From Clavelina lepadiformis (Eukaryota; Chordata; Ascidiacea; Aplousobranchia; Clavelinidae): a DNA stretch of 64,000 nt. The notes under the pieces were generated by a model. It was given only the letters and a program-made list of their open reading frames with translations. It did no database searches and was not told where the DNA came from. The stretch spans positions 20,584,860-20,648,859 of the forward strand of contig NC_135244.1 of assembly GCF_947623445.1 (NCBI RefSeq), read 5' to 3'. The translations under genes and the position numbers were made by a program. Positions 1 to 11,661 of this stretch are shown one piece after another (positions within the stretch are counted from its first letter, which is position 1; every line of letters begins with the position of its first letter).

Positions 1-1436
1 TAAAATGTCCAGGCCAAATGAACTTAAATCGTTTTGAGATAAATTGATTGTCTGCAATCTCGGAAAATTGACGAACGCATCCACATCAAGAAATTCAAGC
101 CGGTTTTTACTGAGGTTCAGCTCGGTCAGTTTCAGCAATGACGTGTTTGCGAAAAACGTTTTCGACTTGAACGCAGATAAGCCTATTTCTTCCAGGCTTA
201 GAATAGTCAGGTTCGTCATCCTTTTCAAGGCGTGGTTTTCTACGGCAGCGTCTTGCACGGTCATTTTTGATAGTTGCAAACTTTGCAATCCAACAGCTCG
301 GTTAAGAAAAGTCATGTTGAATAAGAGTCTCGGACAATCTTCGATTTTCAAATCTTGAAATAGCGTCGATGTTTTGTTGAACTCTATTTCATCAAGAGCG
401 GTCATGTTTGTCAAATGAACCTTCTTCTGATATGACTGGAGAGTCAGATTTTTTAGCTTGGCGAAGTTTATCAACTCCAGCTGTTCATATTGTAAATAGT
501 TAAAGAAGTCTGTCGGAAAAGTTTCTAAATTGTAATTTTCTATTTGCATCATTCTCCTTTCACTTCTCGGATGATAAGGATCAAAATAACCTTGGAAGAC
601 CAGCTGCTTTTGTCCGAAATGTATTATGTTTAGGTCGTACAAATAAAAGAAAATTCTTGCATCAAACACCTCAAAGTCGTTGTATCTCACATCCAAAACT
701 CTCAGCGATTCCAGAGGCCGCAAGAAGTTAATTGCGTTGTTGATCCGGTTTGTGTGGACGACTAAAGTCTGAAGATTGATCGGATTTAAAAAGTTTTCCC
801 ATTCAACGACAAATATTTCGTTGTTGTTTATGTAGAGTTCTCTTAGATTTTCAGCCCTTAAATTTTCCAGCAAAGACTTTGTGATGCTCGTAATACGGTT
901 GTGGCTTAAATCCAACGTTGTCAGTGCTGTTAAATTTCCCACGCCCCTGCCAGGCCTGATTTCGCCCGAGATCTGGTTGTAACTTACATCCAGTTTCACG
1001 AGGTTTACCAAACCAGTTAAAGATTCAAATCTCAATTCACTGATGGAGTTGTGCGAAATATTCAGCGTTTTCAGCTGCGTCCAACCTTCGAGCGCATTTG
1101 CTGCGATTTTCGTTAAACTAGAAAAACAGAACTGTAGGATTCAGCGAAAAATCATTCTGTTGTTAGCAAGAGGTTTACCTGCTTTAAACACGTCAAATGT
1201 GGATGCAGTCTACATTCTTACTTGTTGTGATGTAGAAGCAGGATTGTAGTCTGATCGACTATGTCTGGAATATCAGTGAGTTCTTTTCCGCTACAGTCAG
1301 TAGTTCCACCACCGTAGCAAACACAAATCTTATTGCTGCAATTCCCCATCGTCCCGGTGGTTGGTGGAGAGGTAGGACAGACTGCCTCCGTCAGCAAAAC
1401 ATGACACACCAGAAAAACGCCGAGAACAGTAAACAT
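1..1436 (-). CDS. Leucine-rich-repeat protein, N-terminal part (runs off the left edge)
   Basis: Two exons are visible on the minus strand: 1222-1436 and 1-1117 (open to the window edge). The exon 1 donor GTAAGA and the acceptor after a pyrimidine tract join in frame, completing an Asn codon. The protein starts with a hydrophobic signal peptide (MFTVLGVFLVCHVLL). A short cysteine-containing LRR N-terminal cap follows, with several Cys in the first 60 residues. Then come many LxxLxLxxN repeats, for example LKTLNISHNSIS, LVKLDVSYNQIS and LTTLDLSHNRIT. This shows a secreted or membrane-anchored LRR ectodomain. Toll-like receptors and other LRR receptors have this kind of N-terminus, but the transmembrane and cytoplasmic parts would lie left of base 1, so the class cannot be decided. 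No frameshift or stop was seen in the part read. Confidence 0.82.
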
Positions 1437-2086
1437 TTCTGTCTTGTTAAAACAAACCTAGCTGTGTACGTTAATAAAGAAACCGCCTGTGTATTAAATT
1501 CAACCGACAATACAAATCCTAAATATTCTGAAATTTATCACTCACTTCAGCCATAGAGTAGCCTATCTCGCAGTCGCTATTAGAGTCATGCCTATGCTAA
1601 CACACTAGTCGTTACCTATCTTATGATATTATTGGGAACTCAACGATTTAGACAAATTGATACCTCATGCAACTATCGCATAGGAAATTAGCGTAGTAAG
1701 TTAGTAATTTGCAAGCTTGAATCAGTAGATGGTGACGGATATGGTAATTGTGTAACCGCTTTGAGAAAGAGGCCGAGACGTATATTAAGAAACAAATGCG
1801 TGGGCTTAAGTCAGTTTGAAGTGATTCACAACACAGTGTTTTATATCTCACTATTGTGGCTTACGTTAGGGGAGTAAGGCTGCGCTATGTGTTTGTTGCA
1901 ATTCCAACGTACAGACAATTTGTGGCGTATTTCATTTAGAACTATGCTGTAATATTGTGATCTGATACGACCAAAGTTAACCTTGTTTGAACTCATGTAT
2001 TCTAGTCTAAATTGACATGTAATCTATAGTTACATCATCAGGTAGAATATGAGGTAACAGTTGCATTGAAATAAACATTTTTTAAG
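1437..2086. other. Intergenic or intronic DNA, no gene seen
   Basis: This stretch holds the presumed promoter and 5' flank of the minus-strand LRR gene. Both strands are stop-rich and I saw no convincing exon or repeat. If the ASH-domain gene to the right is long, this could also be one of its introns, with the LRR gene nested inside it. Confidence 0.4.
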
Positions 2087-4785
2087 GTGCACGTCGGGTT
2101 TGAACTCGATCGGGCAATGTCACGTGATCTCGAACAACTCCGAACAGGAGCTCAGATTGATGGACTGTCCTTGGAAAAAGACAATGCTTTTGGTAAGCAT
2201 ACCGCTGTTCAGAAAGCGCTTGCAGACTGCTAAAAACATATGGCACTGTTTACTTATAGTCTTATACAGTAGAATTTGCTAAGTCGCCACCTTAAGGCCA
2301 ACAGAAAATCTGGCGACTTAGGCAAACAACACAAAAACAAATTTTTTTATTGCGTTTTTTGGGGTACTACATTTAGACGAAAAACTCTGTAAGTTATTTT
2401 TAGTTAAAACTTAATTCTTGTCCAGACACTAAAATTTTAATTAGGGTTGTACTTGGTCGAATCCGAAACCGAGTTCCCGCCAGGTTATTGCGATAATTTC
2501 TAATACTCGTATTCAGCTGATATATTTCATTATTCACACCGAGTCTCTTATTCACCGACGTTTCCGTGTAATAATCTCACACCTATTCAGTAAATTCTGC
2601 ATTACTCGAGTTTTAACCAAATTTTAAGCATGCGCTCAGTCCTGTTGTTAACTCCTGCACAAGTCGTAATTGAAGAGATAGCCTTGACGTGTGCTCACTC
2701 TAACGAACAAATGAATAAGTAGGCTGAGGCGGCATCTTCAGGCGTGCGCGTTCACACCCAAATCCAAACCTGATTGTTAGCGCATTACTGTTGCTTGCTC
2801 GAGCAGCAAGACAGAAAACTGTATAATGGCTACCTCTTGTTAGTTTTTACCAAGTTGGTCGTATTTCATAGTCTGTGCAACTGACTAACTCAGTGAGAAT
2901 GTGTAGTTCATGCCAATACCAATTTAGCCGTGTGAAAACGTTTGCAACTTCTGAAATGATGAAATGTGTGCATTCTGCTATACTGTGTCGCGCTTATGTT
3001 GGATTATTTAGCTAGTTTAGCGTATTTAGCTCCAATTACGTAATGACCGTCACTGTTTCACCGCACTTTTTTTTAACTTAACTTAAATGCTATAACATAG
3101 CAGCCTAAACCTTACCAGAGTTTTTCTTGTAGACTAAATCTAACTTTAATTAAACCCTAAATAACTGAAATCAACTTTTTGCTTATCTATTCTCCTATCT
3201 AACGTAACATCCTATCTTTAACAATAGGCTGCGCGATTAATGGTGAAACAGTCACTGTCTTACGTAATACGTAACATAAACTAACTCAATATTTAAAAGT
3301 ATCGTGTGACGTCATCACGAGTACTCGGATTCTGCGAGTCTTATCAGCTATTATCCGGTGTCATTTTGGTCCCGTCCCTAATTTTAATTTTGTGCACAGA
3401 ATAGTCTCCTAGCCTAAATATACTTAACAGGCACTACCTCGTATCTAACAGCCCTAGACTGCTACAATCATAACCTGCTTGATGATCTCTGAAGACAGAA
3501 AACGACTCTCCACTCGATAGCAAAAAGCAAAACTGCGCTATAAAAACGACATCATCTATTCACTAAAGCTAGTTCCATTCTCATCGTGATTTTGTAATCT
3601 CTGGCTAGGCACCTTCATCTGACTGTAGATTTGCTAACTGAACGAAAGCCGAAACTGATAAAAACAGGCTAAAATGTTAAAGTTTCCGGGTCCTTCATAA
3701 ATTTACATTGTGACGTACGATAAGGTTCTGTTACGTTAACAAGGATCTCAGCCAGCTGGGCGATACAGCTGTAGCCGTAGCCTTGTAATCACGCTGACAA
3801 AGGTTTGACTACTTATGCGAATTATTCCGTTCGTTGTAACCAAGAACGGTGGTGGGACCTAGGCTTCGACTAAGGCAAATTGACGACTAAGCCGAAGGTG
3901 ACTTAGGCGATTCTATTGTATCAAAACAACCGAGTGTAATGACATAGTAACTCATCTTTTCAATGCATGCAAATTGCACAGGGACCGAGAAAATGGTGTA
4001 CAGCGACATCTTGTTGATAAGATACAGCAATGGCGTGGCCCAGGAGCATCCTCTAGAGGGCGTCGTGCCGGTTCCTTCCTTCCGCGTTTCGACTGATAAC
4101 ATCGACTTCGGAGTTTGCTTTGTTGGCCAGATGAAGCATCACCAAGTGTCCATAGTGAACCTCAGCGGAGCCACCACAAGTTGGCGTGTTCAATTTCAAG
4201 GTTCGTGTTTTCTTGGCTTGTGTTAAGACGTCCTAAACATTTAAGAAGTTCGAATAGAAAAAATTTATATACGAAATAAACGCATTGTTGTTGGTGAGAT
4301 AGAATAGGACGCTGTTTGCAATATGGTGTCAGTATTCGTCCAAGTAAGCGAATCTGTAGACTCTGTAAGTTTTGAAAATCTCAAATAATAACTAACCACC
4401 AATCAACATCTAAACCGCTAAAGTTGTCATTTACACTGATGCCAGATGTTTCTGATACGGCCGAAGGGAAATTCCAAACTGAACCTTCTTCTGGAGTTCT
4501 TGATGCATTTGTGACGCACACTGCACGTAATAAAGAAACTCTGACAATCACCTTTGTGGCCAGGTAAAATGGTTGCATACAAAGTTGCTGGTTACTTTCG
4601 GAGAGTGTTACCGTATTATTATTAAACAAAACTTTTCAGCGCTTATTCGGTAATTTTTCTGTATTTTCAGATCGGAATGTCGAAGCGAGGCGGTCATGGT
4701 TTTTGAAGGCGATCTTGGTGAACCCCGTCACGTGATAAAGGTCACGGGTTCAGGCTCATTCGATGGACAGTTTGAAATGAAATAG
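2087..4785 (+). CDS. ASH/MSP-domain cilium-associated protein, C-terminal exons (DLEC1-like)
   Basis: Three well-supported exons, 3982-4200, 4446-4563 and 4671-4785 (stop TAG), join with matching phases (1, then 2). Together they encode one ASH/MSP-type immunoglobulin-like domain. Its signatures are a strand ending STDNIDFGVCFVGQ, the motif PSSGVL, the strand LTITFVAR, and the C-terminal GDLGEP and GSGSFDGQFE. Proteins with this fold (DLEC1, HYDIN and CFAP families) sit in cilia and flagella, and the end resembles DLEC1 as far as I remember that family. A further exon at 2087-2192 has good splice sites and compatible phase, but its frame is ambiguous. Upstream exons are missing from the window. 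The 1.8-kb intron before 3982 contains a hAT element. Confidence 0.6.
2442..3380. mobile_element. Non-autonomous hAT-family element with 8-bp target duplication
   Basis: The left end begins TAGGGTTGTACTTGG and the right end is the imperfect inverse, finishing CCCGTCCCTA. The ends are flanked by identical 8-bp direct repeats ATTTTAAT at 2434-2441 and 3381-3388, which is the diagnostic target-site length of hAT transposons. No transposase reading frame is present, so it is a 939-bp non-autonomous copy. It lies in the putative intron of the ASH-domain gene and contains a second, nested inverted-repeat unit. Confidence 0.8.
3035..3268. mobile_element. Nested MITE-like inverted repeat
   Basis: The left arm ATTACGTAATGACCGTCACT (continuing GTTTCACC) is mirrored at the right end by GGTGAAACAGTCACTGTCTT followed by ACGTAAT, with two or three mismatches over about 27 bases. 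The 234-bp unit between the arms has no reading frame. It sits wholly inside the hAT element, so it either inserted later or is an internal part of it. No clear target duplication was found. Confidence 0.5.
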
Positions 4786-4855
4786 ACGATTGATGTTGCT
4801 ACTCATATCAGTATAACTTTTTTATAGCCCTTACATTTTATTGTATATTCCGCCT

Positions 4856-4861
4856 AATAAA
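4856..4861 (+). terminator. Polyadenylation signal of the ASH-domain gene
   Basis: A canonical AATAAA lies about 70 bases past the TAG stop of the plus-strand ASH-domain gene, a normal spacing for a metazoan 3' UTR. Confidence 0.55.
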
Positions 4862-5749
4862 CTTCAAATGTCACTGTGGTAATATTTTGATGCTGAAATA
4901 ATAAAAACCTCAATAATTTGCCGACTGGTGATATTTCTTTGCTTTCACTGGAAACAAATGTGTCACAGAGTAGACTGTACTTTTGTGAAAAGTATTTGAC
5001 GACAATCTGACTCTCGCAACATCACATTTACGTAATAACTTCTATACCCAAAGTGTTTCAACTCACTGCGTTATCGTGAAATGATCTTCCATTTATTTGC
5101 ATTAAAACAGTGCAAAACTAGTAGGTATTGCTTTGCTATATATAGTACATAAATACAATGCAAGTATAGGCTACATTGGTAAGGTCGGTGGAAGTATTTG
5201 GCAAAGATTAAGTTTAAGGTAAATTTTTAAGCAGAATCGATCGTTTCCATAGCGGCTATTTTATAGAAATGAGTTAATTGGTGCACTTTGCAGCCAACTT
5301 AACATTGACGATTCATTGATTATAAGTTATTAGGTCTCATTGCAATAAGCAAGTATTTAAACGAGATATTTGAGACTCTGTTATGAATTTTTCATCCCAG
5401 TTGATATTCCATTGCTGGCAACTATAGCCATAACTTCTGCCTTAGCTAATTATAGTTGGAAGTAATAAGTCAAATTAAATTTTTAGGTTTGTAAACAGCC
5501 CTGAATTGCATTAAGACGGGATGAAATTATGCCTGTATGCTTGGTAAGGTAAGTTTGTCCGTCTGTCAAAGCAAAAGTTGAAATTCGGAACAATTCTTGG
5601 CAAATGGCTATACACAGGTTTACACGTGTATGTTAAGTATTACGTATAGATTGATTAAGGTAGCTAATATTTGTTTGTTAAAATGCATCCATGTTGGCCA
5701 AAAGCTGAGGTAGGTATTGCCGCTTCTACAGTGCTGAGATGTCCACTTC
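4862..5749. other. Convergent intergenic region, no gene seen
   Basis: This lies between the 3' end of the plus-strand ASH gene and the 3' end of the minus-strand ClC gene. It is AT-rich and stop-dense on both strands. The part next to 5750 should contain the 3' UTR of the ClC gene. Confidence 0.4.
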
Positions 5750-8700
5750 CTACCCGTCCGCTTCAGAATCCACCACAAGACTCTCTTCCAAAGCATGACT
5801 TGTCAGAGTTGTCCTGTGGAAGAAACACGTGACACATGAGCAAACTACTGGTCACAAAGCTCCGTGTGCTGCGACAAGTGTGATCTGCTAGCCCCACCTT
5901 TTGACAAAGCCAACAACTTCGTTTTTGCCATTTAAAACCGTTAGATGTCGCAACCCTAAAGTTCGGTAAATGACGTAAGCTCGATAAAGGGAAAATCCCT
6001 CGGGAAGCGCCATGCTTGAACGGTTGACATAAGGCCCCTGAAATTAGTAAAGCGTTGAAAATGGTAAGATTAAGTCGAAAAGTTCTTTATGACGATATAA
6101 ACAGTTGATCTTGCCAAGTCGATTCGTGCGTCCTCTTTTTCATCTAAGGCTGCTGCCAATTTGTCCCGAAATTTCTGGTTTTCAATAACTTCTGCCATGT
6201 GAACCTAAGAAAAGTATTTAAAACCAATCCAAGTTTACAGAAATTACCGCGATTATCAAAGTTGCGCTTGCTCGAATTTATTAAGAATGAAATGAAAGCT
6301 ACCTTTCTGTCGGTGTTGTTTTGTTGTACTTACTTTTTCATAACGAAGTTTAGAGTCTTGGTCGCCGTCGGTGTTCCCGTTTTTCTTTGCGGAAATTTTG
6401 AAATTCACGATCACCAGTAGTTCGGGTCTGATTCCAAAACACAACATTCGTTTAGTTACCGCAGCCATAACAGGCTTATGAAATATTCAATCAGGTTTCG
6501 CGGTGTTTATTTATACTGCAGGTACCTGCTTATAGATCCCTGAAAGATTCCTTCGGCATTGACAACGGGAAACCCCCTGAACGGCTTCTCGAGCAGAAGT
6601 CTTGAGAGGCTCTTTGTGGTTTCTCCTTTCTCGTACAGCGTCACCGGGTTTTTTATCATGACGTCAGAAATGGTGTATAGATCCAGGATTAGTCTGTTTC
6701 GGTTGTTCATACATTTCTCAACAACTTATTCAATGTAAGATATTATTAAAAAGTAAATGACTTTTCACAACCAGAAGAAATTTGGATACCTGTCTCTTAT
6801 CAATTTAAAAATGAACTTTGAATTACCTTGTTAGGCTAAATTTGCCGTTACTGCATTCACAATTATGACAATACATATTCATAAAAGTCGTGCTATTAAC
6901 GCTTTTTTAATCGTACAAAAATAATAGAAATGCAATTGTATAAACTTTCAGATCTAACTGCAGTGGCACTCGACAGGTACTTGACAGGTAGCCAACGTCA
7001 CTTCCGTTTAGCAAGATTTTTTTGTATCATGCGCCGGGAAATGTTGGTTTACTCACTCCGAAGATTTACAGGGGTTCTGACAATCCCAGCCATTCTTCGA
7101 GACCTCTTTCTTCTCCGAATTGACGGACGGTTCTGCATCCAAAAAGGGAACCTCTTTAAAGTGGAGGATATTGTGGTAGAGCGAGTGAGTGAAAATATCG
7201 CCGACCCATTTTGATGTCATAATGGCAACCATTATTGGAAGAAGAAAGCTGATGTCGTTTGTGATTTCAAGCTGAAAAAGACAGAAATTTCCATCGATTT
7301 ATAAGAAAGCAATCTCTGACAAAAAGAAATTTCGCGTTTGAGCGACAACTGGCGGTCTTTTCCTGGGCAAAGTAAAGTACAGAAAGTGACGTCTTATAAA
7401 AGATGAGTTTGTAACAATGCAAAACCGACACCCCAATAGTCGAGTAAGTTTTACCATGATAACAGTTAGTGACGCGGTCAAACGTGACACGCCAGCAAAG
7501 AAAGACGCCGCGCCGATGACCGCCATGGCTCCAGGGTCTATCCACGCCCACATAGGCTCCTCTGCTGGCACATGGATCCCGAACCCGAGTACCATCAACT
7601 GACCGATGATGCGACCATAGAGACCGCCGATGAACCTGAAATTTGATAGTAGAGTATTTCTATGGTGATGATTGTTGCTGTTGCGATGATTTTATTTGCA
7701 GTGGTTGGTATTACAACAAATGGTAAAACCATTTCAACTTCCCCAAGTTAAAATAAAGACGATTTCAAGACACAAAGAAACATCTTCAGCAAAGATCCAA
7801 CAATTTACTCACAGCATAGGCACCACCAGACCGCACGAGAGCCACCGGTTTGCAGCAAAGCAGGCAAAGGCCGCATAAACGGCCAAGATGCTGCATAATA
7901 TGCCGAAGCTATTCAACTGGTTGTGGGTGCCTTTTGAGAACAAACGTCGAATCGCCTCACTACCGGATCCAAAGAGAAGTGTAGCAGCTTAAGAAAACGC
8001 AACGTGAATTTTATTAAGGACGTTTGGTTGTGCAAATAAAGGGGCCTAACGACGATATATATTATAAAGGCAATCCGAGTTACAAAAAGTTTAGCAAAAC
8101 AGAGTGTCAAAACTGGGACAAAACTTTTTCTCCCGATTTGCTATTTCAGGAAACATTGCTGCACGTATGGAATGCTCCCAGTATCATCTTACATCATATC
8201 GTCATTTTATACTTATGTGTACTTATGTTCTTTTACTATCGCCTTTCCAATACGCAGGTTTACATATGCTACTTTTACGATGCCACAAGTCTTGTTATAT
8301 GCTTTTTCTTGCAACGGAGAGTATAAGTCACAGATGAACTTTCAAAGTAGTATATTAACAGTATACGATAGTAACTGCTTATTACCTTGATTGAATGATT
8401 GATTATTGACAGTGTAAAGGCCGTCTACCTTCCAGGATACGCCTTCATGGCAGGTAAATCTTTGGACTTCATGTTCCGTCCGAGGAACCAAAAACCCAGG
8501 GATGACTTGTCCGCCAATTAAACACTCCGACCTTTTGTAAAAGCTCATCTTAAAGCGATTCGAACAATAATTACTGCAAAATGTTATGGCTTGGTCTGGC
8601 CTATACCTGTTGTAAGGTGGATTGTCTGCGCTGCATTCGTGAGGGGAGCAGTGCGGCGGAACGAGATAGGCGATAACCCCGCTAAGAACGACAAAGGCGA

Positions 8701-11661
8701 CCTGTAAAGTGTTTCAACCCGTTCACTTGTCAATGCTGGTTTCATAAATTCCTATCATATCCATTATTATTTGTTCTCGTATATAATATCAAAGGGAAAC
8801 GTGAAACTGATTATGTTCCACGTACTAGTGTGGCGCATGGTTCGAACAGGTGCCAGAAGTAGTGCAAGAAGGAGCCAAAGGAGCCACAAGAGTCAAACCA
8901 CGCCAGAAGTCCCTTGCGCAGTCTTCGTGTAACAGTGTTGCAAACGATGAAAGTGGACCCTAGAACACCGCCAATGATTCCCAAAGCTATCGCGGGGATG
9001 AAAGTGAGTAAATGAGTTTGAAGATTGTAGTCAACCTATATCAATATAGACGTTGACCTTTTTGTGAGTCCTTGCTTTGTGTTTTGTAACTTATCTTTGT
9101 TATGGTACAAAGCTCACAACACTTAATGTATTGTATATGCTTAAGTTACAAAACGTTCTTCGCAGAGAATATCGATGAATGTCTGTCAGTGGTGGAGGAA
9201 TTTTACTGGAAATATCCACTAAACATTTTATGCTTAGCAATAAAGCGAAGGGACCTGAAATTTGGTTTCCAAGCTGAAAAGACCGAAGCTGCCGTGCACG
9301 TGGAATCCGTCCAACCAGGAGTTAAAGAGATTCGTCGTGAATGAAGCGATCATGCAGCAGAAAAAAGTCTGCCAGGTCAATGACACACTCCAAACCGAAG
9401 ACACTTCTTCCATGCTGAAAAGTAATCCTCCAATCGGAGCTCCAAAGGCGGATGCGACTCCGGCAGCCACTCCGGCCGACACGAAGTTTTGTCTGGATGA
9501 TAAAAAGCCATTGTAAGTATAGAAACTACACAATCTAATCTTTTGTTCGGTTTAATCATACAGTATGTATTGCCTCAGGCCATAATAACCTCAAAGACAA
9601 TTCACCAAAGACAAATACAATCAGAAACAGCTCTGTCTGAAAAGCAAAAGGTTGACACTGACGAAACTCACCTGTCCTGGTTATTCCTGAACCTCTTGAA
9701 GCAAGGTATATTGAGCCGACTGATTGAACCTAGTCCGGCTCCGATAAGACCTCTGCAGAGAAAAAGCAAGTCTTAAAATAACTCATAAAGTGAAGGTGCT
9801 GTGACCTTTTGTAAAATAAAAAAATTCTTACCCCATATGCACCATGGGACCTTCAGGACCAACAGGCAGACCGGAGGCGACGGCAAGAACACAGGACCAG
9901 AATTTGGTCACTAAAGTCTGAATAACGTTGCGTGGTTTGAAGCTGCCGTAATTGAAATACTTGAAGTATTTCTCCTGCAAAAATCTCGACCGAGGGGTAA
10001 CGACACTGGCGCCGATGGAGCCATTCAGAACCCCCATCATCTCCGGTATACCTGAGCCGCCCGCTTCTGGCCAGAGCTTTGAAAAGGTTAAAGGTCAAAT
10101 GTTATTTTAAGTTGTGTTCGCAGGATTGATAAATCATGAGGATGGCAGAATAAAGAGCTTGTAAACTGTTACATTAAATTTATCTCTGTTAACTTCACGG
10201 CTTCATCACAGTTGGAGTTTCTTTCTCGTTAAATTTGGCCGAAAAAACTCATTGTATAAACATCGGTTTAATATGCCGTTTGGGAAAACCTCAAATCGTT
10301 GCGAAGAAAGGAAAATTTGACATGAATAAGAGCGGGAGAATTTCAATAACCTAAGATTATACTAGTTAAGAGTTATGAAGATTATTTATTTACTGTAAGA
10401 AAATTTTCAGATACTGCGAGGATTATGAGTATGACCAACATGGATGTCCGAAACGGGTTCGCCCACCGGAAATACGCAACAAAAAAGCAATATCTCGAAT
10501 TATGACGAAGCGCATGCCTTTCAGTAAAAGTTGTTTAAGCGTTGCTGTACCACGCGCAGTGGCGGAAACACGTGACAAATTAAAAGCGCTGGTGTCATTT
10601 TTCATAAAAAAGGGCGTCGATCTAAGTTCCTGTACCAACCCTGACATAACAAGCGAGATTTAAATATATTCAACATACCGCTATCAGCAACGCAGCCACG
10701 AACACACAAGGTAGCCCATACGTCAGATTCGCTCCAAGTACTGCCCCAGGTCCATGCTACGTAGAAATAAAACGTAATCTCGGTTATTTTCTTGAAATGG
10801 AATAATGAATGATGTCATGAATGACGTCATGAATGACGTCACAATACCTCGACCGCTTCTTCAGTTGCTTCCCACTTGTGATGTGAGATTAAGTGGATGA
10901 ACTGGTGCACCAAGGCCCCTATTATCCCGATCACAAATCCCATCATGCCCAAGATGAACCAGCGCCAGTCAATTGCACTGCACGCGACTCTATACAAGCA
11001 AGAATTTATCTCTAAGTTGTAGATTCGCCATCTACTAAAATTACACCAATTATCAAGAAACATATCGCGTAACATCCACTTCTATGGATCCATTTAGGCT
11101 GTGATGCAAATTACAACTGGAAGGTGCAAAAGTTATCTCGTTTGCGTTTTTAAAAATAGTTCATAACAATTATCGTACGTTTGCGTCAACTCAATGATCC
11201 ATTCCTTGTATACGTCACTCCATGGTGGAAAGTAATCAAAACTTTCGTATCTACAAACGACAACGGATAATAGTTGAAAGTTAATTCTGCATCACACTAA
11301 TTGCAACCAAGTTACAGCCTTGGCGATCAATTATTTGACAACCATAAGGCCTACTTTGGTTTAGGAAATGGTGTGCTATCAGGTTTCACTTCGGTTTTGG
11401 TCTGAGCATTGCCCTCGGCTGGAATCACGACCTCAACTTCTGTAAGTCAAACGCACCGTAGGTTAAAAGTAGGCCTACTGCTAATATTTGTGGTAGGCCT
11501 GTCAGTATCATCTCGTGATATGCCTGCTTACGCATGCAGACTTATTTGTGCTAAACACCTGGTGGTTCATTCATGTTTGTTTCCTTTGCTTCTGACGTTT
11601 CATTGCTTATTTCACCGATGGTCTCCATTTCGATCGAAGTCTCCTCTACCTCAGCCATCAT
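5750..11661 (-). CDS. CLCN6: ClC-6-like chloride/proton antiporter, complete 19-exon gene (copy 1)
   Basis: Exons from 5' to 3': 11559-11661, 11355-11439, 11179-11250, 10848-10989, 10679-10756, 9832-10076, 9672-9752, 9255-9492, 8826-9035, 8607-8701, 8386-8531, 7813-7987, 7455-7635, 7057-7271, 6526-6693, 6334-6427, 6103-6204, 5898-6037 and 5750-5813. They sum to 2634 nt with all phases matching, giving 877 residues, close to human ClC-6. Anion-filter motifs are GGSGIPE (about residue 165) and GPEGP with the gating Glu (about 235). The proton Glu is in [13 protein letters not shown] (about 290), and the pore Tyr is in SLYH. The usual GxFxP is GLVVP (about 552). Two CBS domains follow, the last ending GLRHLTVLN then VVGFVK. 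The family exchanges chloride for protons in endo-lysosomal membranes. Weakest joints are the start of exon 15 and the end of exon 17. The ClC-6 versus ClC-7 assignment rests on the C-terminus and the TM-end sequence. Confidence 0.85.
10805..10841. repeat. Short tandem repeat of a CRE-like 12-mer in a ClC intron
   Basis: Three consecutive copies of ATGAATGAYGTC lie beside the donor of the fourth ClC exon. Two of them create the palindrome TGACGTCA, the consensus CREB/ATF site. It could be an intronic enhancer element or a chance microsatellite. Confidence 0.5.

Noticed and set aside
9262..9516. Plus-strand open frame of 84 codons
   Set aside because: It is antisense to the ClC exon 9255-9492, whose minus-strand translation carries the family motif [13 protein letters not shown].
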